DNA of 64,000 nucleotides from Gautieria morchelliformis (Eukaryota > Basidiomycota > Agaricomycetes > Gomphales > Gomphaceae): the NCBI GenBank assembly GCA_015179125.1, contig WHVA01000455.1, forward strand, positions 29,157-93,156, read 5' to 3'. Each line of letters opens with the position of its first letter. Position 1 is the stretch's first letter. Under the pieces are notes generated by a model. The model saw nothing but the letters and a program-made list of their open reading frames with translations, searched no databases and was not told where the DNA came from. The position numbers were made by a program, and so were the translations under genes. This document shows, piece after piece, positions 23,701-33,645 of the stretch.

Positions 23701-24880
23701 TCTGGAAGTTGCATGGGCTCCCGAAGCAAGTTGTTTCCGACCGAGGTCCGCAGTTTGTCGCGGAACTGACTCGGGAGCTCTACCGCCTGCTCGGCATAAA
23801 GCTGGCTACCACCACAGCGTACCATCCGCAGGGTGACGGACAGACGGAACGGGTCAATCAGGAGTTGGAGCAATATCTCCGCCTCTTTGTCAATGAGAGG
23901 CAGGATGACTGGGATGAGTTACTTCCGCTGGCGGAATTCCAATACAACAACCATGTCCATTCCGCCACGCAACAGACTCCCTTCATGCTTGACTCCGGAC
24001 GACACCCGCGGATGGGCTTCGAACCACGCCAGGCTGACTCCCGACTCGAGACGGTCAATGAGTTCCGAGACCGCATGGACTCCACCCTTTCGGAAGCCAA
24101 GTCGGCCCTTGCGAAGGCCAAGGATGACATGGCAAGGTACTACAACCGACGCCGGTTCCTGCCCCAGAGTACCAAGTTGGAGACAAGGTGTACCTAGATG
24201 CAAGTGACATCCGCACCACACGCCCTTCGCAGAAGCTTGCCCACCGCTACCTTGGGCCCTTCACAGTGACGCGGAGGGTTGGACGGAATGCATACCGCCT
24301 CCGACTTCCGATGTCCATGTCCCGCCTCCACCCCGTCTTCAACGTGGTGAAGTTACTCCCTATGCTTGAGGACCCAATTCCACGTCGGAAGGCTCATCCG
24401 CCACCTCCGCCAGAAATTGTAGATGGGGAAGAGCACTACGTGGTGGAACGGATCCTGGACAGCCGGTTTGTGCGAGGACGACTCCAATTCCTCGTGAAAT
24501 GGGAAGGGTATGGGTACGAGGAGAATTCGTGGGTCCCGGAGCAAGATGTTTCCGCTCCTGACAAACTCCGGGAGTTCTATAGGACACATCCAGGTGCCCC
24601 TCGCCGAATCCGCTCGCTGGCATTTCAATCCCTTGTGTCCCGTGCTTCGAGGACGCAGCACGCTAGAGGGGGGGTGATGTCAGGGGACACCCTGTTTTCC
24701 ATTTCCAGTTCCGACTCCATTTCCGACTCCGCTTCCGGTTCCGATTCCATCTCCGCATCCGCTTTCGGGAACGATTCCGCTTCTGGGAGAACTTCCACCC
24801 GTTCCGTTCGCCTTGCCAGTTCCACTCCAATTTCCGACTTCCGCCCCGGAACAGTGTCGGAAATCAAGCGACTCGCATAA
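20763..24880 (+). pseudogene. GyB-2 pol with chromodomain and LTR-encoded tail
   Basis: Domains in order: aspartic protease (DCGATGQF, about 21037; ILGFTWLQEHNPEI, about 21250), RT (LRLVQDYRALN about 21925; CVYLDDILIF about 22228), RNase H (about 22640-22960), integrase zinc domain ([15 protein letters not shown], about 23343-23475), DDE core ([27 protein letters not shown], about 23555-23860), chromodomain (YVVERILDS...VKWEGYG...NSWVPE, about 24433-24545), then a Ser/Asp-rich tail reading into the 3' LTR to TAA at 24880. One-base deletions near 20925, 21603, 22280, 22738, 23231 and 24161 and a TAG at 21653 break it. Nearly all deletions lie in G or A runs. Confidence 0.88.
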
Positions 24881-25139
24881 TAGGTGGCATCAAGGGTCGA
24901 TCAAGGGTCAGGGGGATGCAGGGTTGATGGCGGGTGCCAAGTGTTGTCCCTGGCTGCGCAGCGTAGTATAATACGGACTCGCTGACATTGGGGGTCCTTA
25001 GACTTTTCTCTTTGGATTTCCCCTTGTCAGGTGAGAACCCCCTCTCTTGTATGCTCTGTTCATTTATACATACTTTGGATTTCCCCTTGTCAGTTGTGTG
25101 GTAGTGTGATCTCCACGACTAGCCAGGGTTGCCCTTACA
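24678..25139 (+). repeat. GyB-2 3' LTR (462 bp)
   Basis: TGTCAGGGGACACCCTG...GCCCTTACA. It carries variants (CCACCCGTTCC near 24796, CGGACTCGCTGAC near 24976) shared only with the inverted solo LTR at 25518-25979. It is 6 bp shorter than the 5' LTR and 18 bp shorter than the GyB-4 LTRs. Confidence 0.92.
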
Positions 25140-25517
25140 GTGACGGCTTGTCAGGCGAGGGGTGAATGTCACCGAGACGGAGACGGAGACTGGGGGACGG
25201 GACAGAAGGACCGATAAGAGAACGCTTCGATTTGAGGCGCTTTGTTCCACGGATGGTACCTGACGTCTGCTGAGCTATCTCGATCCTGTCGCAGTCGGGC
25301 GAAGACGCGTCTCTCTTAGCGTTTTCTCCGGCATCGCCAGCGTCAGCGTCCGCCTTCGCGACACTCTGACCAAGTCCGAATATTCCAGCAAGACTCGGAC
25401 GACGTGTCGGTGGTTTTCTGGATAGAACAGCCGTGTCGCCGCCAACACTGTTAGATGGTGAGGGCGTCCCCGCGGCCTTGAATGTGAATGTTCCAGGTTT
25501 ACCAAACGACGAGACGC
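25140..25517 (-). other. 378-bp host-like coding fragment between two GyB LTRs
   Basis: The minus strand is open across the whole segment and reads like an ordinary fungal protein: low-complexity Ser/Pro linker, RRPSLAGIFGLGQ, then an acidic/Asp-rich stretch and a basic stretch (TKRLKSKRS). It has no similarity to the elements of this window. The ORF merely enters the LTRs at both ends, so this looks like an internal exon piece of a cellular gene. I do not recognise the protein. LTR ends point inward on both sides. Confidence 0.5.
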
Positions 25518-25979
25518 TGTAAGGGCAACCCTGGCTAGTCGTGGAGATCACACTACCACACAACTGACAAGGGGAAATCCAAAGTATGTATAAATGAACA
25601 GAGCATACAAGAGAGGGGGTTCTCACCTGACAAGGGGAAATCCAAAGAGAAAAGTCTAAGGACCCCCAATGTCAGCGAGTCCGTATTATACTACGCTGCG
25701 CAGCCAGGGACAACACTTGGCACCCGCCATCAACCCTGCATCCCCCTGACCCTTGATCGACCCTTGATGCCACCTATTATGCGAGTCGCTTGATTTCCGA
25801 CACTGTTCCGGGGCGGAAGTCGGAAATTGGAGTGGAACTGGCAAGGCGAACGGAACGGGTGGAAGTTCTCCCAGAAGCGGAATCGTTCCCGAAAGTGGAT
25901 GCGGAGATGGAATCGGAACCGGAAGCGGAGTCGGAAATGGAGTCGGAACTGGAAATGGAAAACAGGGTGTCCCCTGACA
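25518..25979 (-). repeat. GyB-3 solo LTR, inverted (462 bp)
   Basis: Reverse complement of the GyB LTR, ends TGTAAGGGC and CCCCTGACA. Flanks GACGC (25513-25517) and GACAC (25980-25984) differ by one base and may be a decayed 5-bp target duplication. Length and diagnostic bases match the GyB-2 3' LTR. Confidence 0.88.
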
Positions 25980-26218
25980 GACACGGTCAGATATTGACGA
26001 GTCGTAGCTACTTGAGCCCCTCGGCAGGGGTTCCCCAACATTACTCCTGCTCTTGCTCCCACCCTCAGTTGCACTTGTCCCTTCCTCAGTCCTCTCTACA
26101 GATCTCGAATACCACGTCCTCCCCCACCTTTCCATTTCCCTCTCACACTGCCATCGTCACCGGCCTCATTCTGGGTGGGCTCTACGCCTGCCATCCGGGG
26201 ACCCCATCGGACACCTAC
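25980..26218 (+). other. Host-like segment left of the hAT element
   Basis: Between the GyB-3 LTR and the hAT element. After a TAG near 26008 the plus strand has a Pro/Ser-rich open frame that ends in GLYACHPGTPSDTY at the hAT insertion. It continues in register after the element (TYIRLQHPLQE from 27160). No known domain is visible; it may be part of a cellular gene or mere chance. Confidence 0.3.
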
Positions 26219-27154
26219 TAGTGATGGGCACGGCCCGGCCCAGGCCGCGGCTTAGCCCGAGCCGAGCCGCCAAAAACCCGAGCCAGGCCAGGCCCAAGCC
26301 GTTGGTGCGCCGGGCTTCCGGGCCTGGCTCAGGTTTTGACAAGCCCGAGCCGAGCCCGGAAGCCGCGGCCTCATAGGCGCCCGAACCATAGGATCTTCGG
26401 TGGCCAGAAAGGATACTTCTACTTACGGTAAGCTGGCTTAGAACTGCCAGTTTAGGATTTTAGTCATGGAATGTCATCTATTGTAGTTATTGTGGCCTTA
26501 CATAAAGGATCTCTTTTTCCGCCGCCGCCGCCGCCCGGCTCTTCACCTTTTCCTTCCGCCCACCATCGCCCCTACCAGGGCCTCGAGAGCCCCGCCCCAT
26601 CTCCAGCCCCTCCTTCTCCTTCACACCTGGACCCACCGAGCCCTTCTCGCTGCCTCCTGCACCCCCGCGCGGCCGCGCCGCCCACCCCTGGCCCTGCAGC
26701 GCAGGGTTGAATACCGCGCGTGGCTTATGGCACGGCTGACGCACGTCACGTGGCATGTGCAGGTACACGCGAGGAGCGCGAGAGCAGCCTTGCTCCTCAG
26801 TGTGCGTGTGCGGGTGTGTGCGGGTGTGTGTGCGGGTGGGCATGGGTGGGCGTGTGCGCGCACATGCAGCTGCGTACGTGCGTATGGGGGCTGCGGGTGC
26901 ATGGGGTGGGCCGGCTGGTGTAGGGGAGGCGGCCGCGACCGCTGCGGGCGGTGGCGATGTGGGTGCGCATGTTGGTACAGGTGCGATACATATCTACTAG
27001 TTCCCCACCAACAGGCCGCGGCCCAAGCCGGGCTTAGCCCGAGCCGAGCCAGGCCGGCTGTTAAGGGCCTGGCTCAGGATTTGGCAAGCCCGAGCCCGAG
27101 CAAGCCGGGCCCAAGCCCGGGCTTTGGGGCCGAGCCGGGCCGTGCCCATCACTA
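26219..27154. mobile_element. Non-autonomous hAT-type DNA transposon (936 bp)
   Basis: Ends TAGTGATGGGCACGGCCCGG and its inverted copy CCGGGCCGTGCCCATCACTA. The TAGTGATGGGC form is typical of hAT termini. The 8-bp sequence ACACCTAC stands on both sides (26211-26218 and 27155-27162), a perfect hAT-length target duplication. Subterminal copies of GCCCGAGCCGAGCC repeat in both orientations. The centre holds a GC-rich block and a GT-rich low-complexity run (about 26800-26870). No transposase ORF. Confidence 0.9.
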
Positions 27155-28429
27155 ACACCTACATCCGTCTCCAGCATCCCCTGCAAGAGAGCCAGTTGGC
27201 GCGGCGTAAGATCCCTCCCTCCTGCACGACCCTGCACGACCCATGGTTGCAGGCTGCTGTGCCACCTTTACCGGGCTCGCGAGTGGCGAGCCCGTCGATG
27301 TGCCCCGTGGCCGTGCCGTACCCGCTGACGTATTCGAGCCCAGCGTCACGGCACGTGGCCGCCGTCCGCGGGTCATCCCAGCAGCGAGTCCCAAGCCTCC
27401 TCATCAGACCGGTCAGCGTCACCATCATCATGGCGCTCACCAATTTCCATAAGAATTTGCCGAACTTCCCACCAGACGCTATACTTGGGTTAGCGGTCGT
27501 GTGGTTGCATACCGGCTTGGCGTTTGGGGTGGTGTGGCCACAAGGGAGAATGTGCGTCTGGTTGGCTTCGACGGGGAGGACTGGGAGAGCGGAGTAGCGA
27601 GGGTGTAGCGGCGCTGTTTGGGTGGAAACGAAGAACGACGGGCACGAGCGAGAAGCGTAGCTGAGTCGGGAGAGGGGTGACAGGTAACCGCCGAGGAGGG
27701 AGAAGGATTGGGGTCGGGATCGGTGGGAGCGGCACGGAGGTCGCGGAGCAGGATGGCATAAGTATGTTGTAAATTTCTGAGCTCTGCTCAAATAGACAGT
27801 AGTACAAGTTGTTAACATGATCAGCGAGATGAATGAAAAGGGGCAGAGTATCTACAATGACTCATGAAGCCGAGAAGAAATACGATGACGGCGAGAAGAA
27901 CAAAAGATGAAAAGAGGACGCCTAGACCGCCGTTGTTGAGCACCACAACCGAGTAGAGCAAGAATCGTCCCTAACATCCATCGTACAAACTCAAATGTGA
28001 GAGCCCGTTGGCGCACAAAATACATTACAGCCCCCGAAATGTATTGAGCATCAGACAGCAAAGGTAGAATGAGAGTGCTCTATACAGAGCGGACATGAGA
28101 AGCACATTCTAATAGAGGCATACTGTATACTTAGATAAGATTGCCGGTGACGATGGGATCCTGTGACAGAGCTGAGCGTGACAAGCCTGAGAAGACCGTA
28201 TCCTGATAGGTGGCGCCTTTGTCCTAACTTATTCACCTCCAACATTGAGAACGATGAACAAGGAGGGCGCAGTGCCGTAAGTCTATGATAACTTCTGTAG
28301 TAAGCCAATCCTTGACTCTCAGTCTCCGCCCCGAAGTATTCCTGCAGCAATAAGTTGGGTCAAAGTTGCAGGGAGGACTCTTTCGTTTGCGCTGTCCATC
28401 GTATACTGACTCTTGACCGTCGACCACAG
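27155..28429. other. Intergenic or degraded host sequence upstream of the STAND gene
   Basis: Contains overlapping open frames on both strands (plus to 27597, minus 27818-27159), neither with a recognisable domain. The plus frame is the continuation of the one interrupted by the hAT element. 27600-28430 shows no further coding signal I can support, but must hold the promoter and first exon of the STAND gene. A strong splice donor GTAAGT lies at about 28279. Confidence 0.35.
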
Positions 28430-31400
28430 ACTTGAAATGCAATCACCATCCCAATATCGGACTGTTCGGCAAACGTCCTGGCAAATACTACGTGAAACTC
28501 TTTGTCGATGAGGATGTCAAGAAGACTGTCGTAGCCGCGAGAGGCAATGCTGCCTCGTGGAATGAGTCATTCTATTTGTTCGTTTAATTCCAGTGTTATT
28601 ATCCTCACGCGATCCTAAATCCATGCCCAGCAACGACTTGCATGGGGGTTCCGTGTTAGAAATCGAAGTCTACATGCATTATACATTTGGTAGTGATGAG
28701 TACATTGGCGGTGCAAAGGAAAGGATCGAGTTGCTGCTGGCAGAAGGAGCAAGTGGAGGTCAGTCCTTTTCACTCAACGACCGAATGCACACGAAATCAT
28801 TGAACACAGCGGCCGTTCTTCGCAAACTGCGTAAATGCGATAAGGCAGGGAACATGCGTGATGTTCAGACTGACCTAGAGTTTACCATCACGTCTTTACC
28901 GACGTCCTACGAGGCGCTGGAAGGCCAGTTGAACGACGCAGTCAGCGAACCGAAAGTGGTCGAAACTATAAACCCTGCGCCGTCCCGAATTATTGATGCA
29001 GGGAATGTGGTCGACGGTGTCATTTCCACCACCAATAATGCTGTCATCCTGACAATGACGGCTTGGGATCCACTCCTGGACAAGATCCAGAAGTTTACCG
29101 AGATCGTGGATGGGATTTCCGAGGTATGGTTCAAACGTCGGCGGTCTCCGAGATCATCTCATGTACACGGTTTGCTTCACTCTAGGTCCATCCTTACGCC
29201 CAAATGGCATGGTCTATCCTGTCTATTGCGCACAAGGTAGGCCTATCACATACACCAGCTTGATAGATATATCTGACGTCTGGCCAGGCGATCATTGCTC
29301 AGAAGGATCGGAACGATAGCATCAATGAGCTGGCGAAGACCATTGGAGACGCCTATGGGTTCGTCCACCTGGCAGAGCCGTTGAAGAAAGTCGAATCGCA
29401 AAAGCCAATTATCGTATCCTTGACGAACCAGACAGTAGAGTGTAGTTACTTTATCCGGGACTATGCCAGAAACAAGAACTTCTGTATGTTGGACCATTGT
29501 ATCAGGTGGCCATGGCTGATGATCTTTATTCAGGGAAAAGCACCGCGAAGAACCTAGTGTCGGATGTCAACAGCAAGGTCAAACAATATCAGGACACATT
29601 CAACAAACTCAAGTTGGCGTTACAGGAGCATGCTGTCATTCATACTGAAATCACTGTCCTACGTGTTCTGGATGTCGTCGGCGATCTCTGTGAGTTTCTG
29701 ATTTTGCGCCTTTCCCGAGGCTAACACACCTTGCAACCAGCCGGGGAAGTTCTGCTTAATGACATGCCCTACGCAGCGGGAGCCGGCTGTGATCCTAAGA
29801 AAGGCTGTCTGCCGGGTACTCGGGAGAAAGTAGTTGGGAAGATCTGCGATTGGGTCAACCAGGATAGCGACGACACCCCGCGGATATTTTTCTTGAACGA
29901 TGTCGCGGGTGCCGGCAAATCCGCGATTGCTCACGAGGTCGCTCGACGATTTGGCAGGCTCAAACGCCTTGGCTCGTCGTACTGTTTTGACCGCGCTCAT
30001 CAGGCAGAACGCTCACCCAAAAATGTCTTTAGCACAATTGCTCGCGGTCTGGCTGATCTGGATCCGGAACGCAAAGCATCGTTATTGAAAGTTGTTCGGG
30101 AGCAGCGCGAACTTCGGACCACATTCGCGCCTAGTCTGCAGTTTAAGAAGTTCATTCTAGGTCCAGCTCAGAGCCTAACCGCCGTTGGACCGACGGTGAT
30201 GGTTATTGATGCGTTGGATGAGAGCGGAGACCAGGAAGCTCGCAAAAGCCTCTTGTCTGTCCTTGGTGACGAAGCAGCAAAACTGCCGTCTAATCTCCGT
30301 CTTCTTATCACTTCGCGTACCGAAAAAGACATCCAGGACGCCTTCCTTAGGAAGAAGCATGTGCTGTCCATGTCCATAAAGGATATTGATCCCAACCCTG
30401 CCGATGACGTCTCTCGGTTTGTGAAAGACCAAATAGGTCGCATTACTGCCCTCGAGCGTAAATGGCCCAACAATGGGTGGTGTCAATTATTAGTCAAGAA
30501 ATCTGAAGCTCACTTTCAATGGGCATCCACGGCTTGTCGCTTTGTCAAAGGAGATGGGAAGTATGGTTGGGATCCCGTGAACCAGCTGCAGGGACTTCTG
30601 GTCAAGGACCTAAGTGGGCTGGATCAGCTATACCTCGGCGTTCTCAAGCAGATATTCGGTGATGACGATGACTTGATAGATGATGACGGTTTCAGGGATC
30701 GCTTTCACCTGGTGATGGGCTGCATGCTTGCCGCCAGAGAACCGCTCTCAATGTCTGCCCTGCAGAAATTGTGCAAAGACGACTCGGGTACCGCGGTTCA
30801 TGATGTAGTTGAACGTATGGGCGCTCTATTGAGCCTTCCTTTTCAAGAATCTGGCACAATCAGTCTGCTACACACCTCTTTTCGTGACTTCTTGACAGAT
30901 CGCAGGCGGAGTGGACCATACTACATCGACACATCTTTACACCATGACGGCCTTGCGTTCTCATCCTTGCGCGTGATGAAAGATGAACTTTGTTTCAACA
31001 TTTGTCAGCTTGAAACTTCACATCTGCGCAACGATGATATTGTCGACTTGCCGGCACGGATCAAGAAGTACATATCATCACAACTTTCCTACTCTTGCCG
31101 TTTCTGGGCGAACCACGTTTCCGTCACGACATTTATTCCTGAGATAGGTGCAGAAGTCAAGGAGTTCTTCGAGACTAAGCTACTCTACTGGCTAGAAGTT
31201 TTGAGTTTGTTCAAAAAGGTATCCATCGTATCGGCAGCGCTCTCATCAATAGTTGTATGGAGCCAGGTAAGCGCCACGCCCAAGTGCTATGGCTTTCGTA
31301 GACGAGTTCTGACATGACTCTAATGAACTTTAGGACAGTGATACTACAGCATTTGTGACGGATACCCGGAATTTTCTAGTTGCATTTGGGAATGTAATCT

Positions 31401-33645
31401 CTCAGAGTGCTCCCCATCTCTATTTGTCGGCACTCCCGTTTGCACCTGAAAGGTCGAAACTATCGGAGACTTACCTCCCACGGTTTCCACGACTACTCAG
31501 CATCGAGACAGGGAAAGCGACGAACTGGCCACCAATTCAATCCGTTCTGGAAGGTCACACCGGCGGGGTCACGTCGGTGGCGTGCTCGCATGACGGCAAG
31601 CGCATCGTCTCCGGGTCCTGTGACAAGACGATCCGTATGTGGAATGCAGACACCGGGGAGGTCATTTCAGCACCATTTGAAGGCCACACCGGCTGGGTCA
31701 CGTCGGTGGCGTTCTCGCATGACGGCAAGCGCATCGTCTCTGGGTCTGCAGACAAGACGATCTGTGTGTGGAATGCAGACACCGGGGAGGTCATTTCAGC
31801 ACCATTTGAGGGCCATACCGACTGGGTCACGTCAGTGGCGTTCTCGCAGGACGTCAGGCGCATCGTCTCCGGGTCTCGTGACAAGACGATTCGTGTGTGG
31901 AATGTAGACACCGGGGAGGTCATTTCAGCACCATTTGAGGGCCATACCGACTGGATCACGTCAGTGGTGTTCTCGCACGACGGCAAGCACATCTTCTCCG
32001 GGTCTGACGACAAGACGATCCGTGTGTGGAATGCAGACACCGGGGAGGTCATTTCGGCACTATTCGTAGACCACACCCGTGAGATCACGTCGGTGGCATT
32101 CTCGCATGACGGCAAGCGCATCGTCTCCGGGTCTGCAGACAGGACGATCCGTGCGTGGAATGGAGACACCGGGGAGCTCACTTCAGCACCATTCGAAGGT
32201 CACACCTCCAGGGTCATCTCGGTGGCGTTCTCGCACGACGGCAAGCGCATCGCCTCCGGGTCTTATGACAAGACGATCCGTCTATGGAATACAGACACCG
32301 GGGAGGTCATTTCGACTCCATTCGAAGGGCACACCCACTGGGTCATGTCGGTAGCGTTCTCGCATGATGGCAAGCGCATTGTCTCCGGGTCTCGTGACAA
32401 GACGATCCGTGTGTGGAATGCAGACACCAGGGAGGTCATTTCAGCACCATTTGAGGGCCACTCCGCCAGGGTCACGTCGATGGCATTCTCGCATGACGGC
32501 AAGCGCATCGTCTCCGGGTCTTTGGACAAGACGATCCGTGTGTGGAATGCAGACACCGGGGAGCTCATTTCCGCACCATTCGAAGGCCACACCGAATTTA
32601 TCACGTCGGTGGCATTCTCGCATGACGGCAAGCGCATCGTCTCCGGGTCCAAAGACAGGACGATCCGTGTGTGGAATGGAGACACCGGGGAGCTCAGTTC
32701 AGCACCATTTGAGGGCCATACCGACTGGGTCAGGTCGGTGGCGTTCTCGCACGACGGCAAGCGCATCGTCTCCGGGTCTTATGACAAGACAATCCGTGTG
32801 TGGAATGCAGACACTGGCGAGGTCATTTCAGCACCATTCAAAGGCCACACGGGCTGCGTCATGTCGGTGGCGTTCTCGCAGGACGTCAGGCGCATCATCT
32901 CTGGGTCCGCAGACAAGACGATCCGTGTGTGGAGTGCAGACACCGGGGAGATCATTTTAGCACCACTCGAAGGTCACACCAACGAAGTCACATCAGTGGC
33001 ATTCTCCCATGACGGCAAGTGCATCGTCTCCGGGTCTGCAGACCAGACGATCCGTGTGTGGAATGCAGACACAGGGGAGGCCATTTCAGCACCATTCGAA
33101 GGGCACACCAACTGGATCACGTCGGTGACATTCTCGCACGACGGCAAGCGCATCGTCTCTGGGTCTCTTGACAAGACGATCCGTGTGTGGAATGTAGACA
33201 CTGGGGAGGCCATTTCAGCACCATTCAAAGGCCACACCGCCTTTGTCTTGGCGGTGGCGTTCTTGCAAGACGGCAAGCGCATCATCTCCGGGTCTTTGGA
33301 TAAGACGATCCGTGTGTGGAATGCAGACACTGGGGAGGTCATTTCAGGACCATCCGCAGGTCAGGCACCTAGTCAGTAGCTGTTACCTTGATTTGTCGGA
33401 ACATGATGAACCCTGCTAATATCCTTTGCACAGCTACAGGGCCTGGGTTTCAACATAACTCACGGCTAGAAAATGGCTGGATACTCAACTCGCCCTCAGA
33501 ACTTTTATTCTGGGTTCCACCCTGGTCTCAGGTAGGTTTGTGGTGGCCAGCAAATACTGCTGTTATTGGGAGGGGGTCTACAAAGCTTGATCTCAGCCGG
33601 TTTGAGCATGGGACTTCATGGACACAATGCAGAAGGGCTGCATGA
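28430..33645 (+). CDS. C2-NACHT-WD40 STAND NTPase (fungal NOD-like receptor type)
   Basis: Spliced model: 28430-28577, 28631-29123, 29186-29236, 29288-29483, 29534-29689, 29741-31266, 31334-33371, 33434-33645; introns 50-67 bp, all GT-AG, frames join without a stop (about 1,606 residues). The short first exon and ATG are unresolved. N-terminus: C2-like domain (DLKCNHHPNIGLFGKRPGKY; WNESF), then a helical region with VHPYAQMAWSILSIAHK. NACHT: Walker A NDVAGAGKSAIA (about 29895), Walker B VMVIDALDES (about 30197). C-terminus: 14 WD repeats, then the final exon with GWILNSPSELLFWVPPW and KLDLSRFEHGTSWTQC, a conserved tail of this basidiomycete family. In Podospora, NACHT-WD40 relatives (HET-E/D/R) act in non-self recognition; a similar role here is inference. 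The gene looks intact from exon 2 onward. Confidence 0.88.
31553..33358 (+). repeat. 14 tandem WD40 repeats of exactly 129 bp
   Basis: Each unit is 43 codons with the pattern GHTxxVTSVAFSHDGKRIVSGSxDKTIRVWNADTGEV, no length change across 1,806 bp. Units are nearly identical in DNA. Differences concentrate at the two residues after GHT (GG, GW, DW, DW, RE, SR, HW, AR, EF, DW, GC, NE, NW, AF) and at the residue after SGS (C, A, R, D, A, Y, R, L, K, Y, A, A, L, L). Fourteen repeats fit two seven-bladed propellers. Confidence 0.95.

Larger units (their letters stand above)
18936..25139 (+). mobile_element. GyB-2: nearly full-length chromovirus-type Ty3/gypsy element
   Basis: 6,204 bp: 5' LTR 18936-19403 (468 bp), gag 19591-20766, pol 20763-24880, polypurine tract about 24665-24674 (AGAGGGGGGG), 3' LTR 24678-25139 (462 bp). 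The two LTRs differ by an internal length change and by diagnostic bases, and the flanks GGATC and GTGAC do not match. This copy is therefore probably a recombinant of two insertions rather than one clean event. Confidence 0.92.

Noticed and set aside
26490-27155. Open frames on both strands inside the GC-rich hAT element
   Set aside because: High GC and a GT-rich repeat explain the lack of stops. No transposase motif is present.
27159-27818. 219-codon minus-strand frame
   Set aside because: No domain, overlaps an equally open plus frame, and starts or ends in unrelated sequence; kept only as an unclassified region.
31555-33342. Long minus-strand frames opposite the WD40 repeats
   Set aside because: Shadow frames caused by the 129-bp in-phase repeat on the coding strand.
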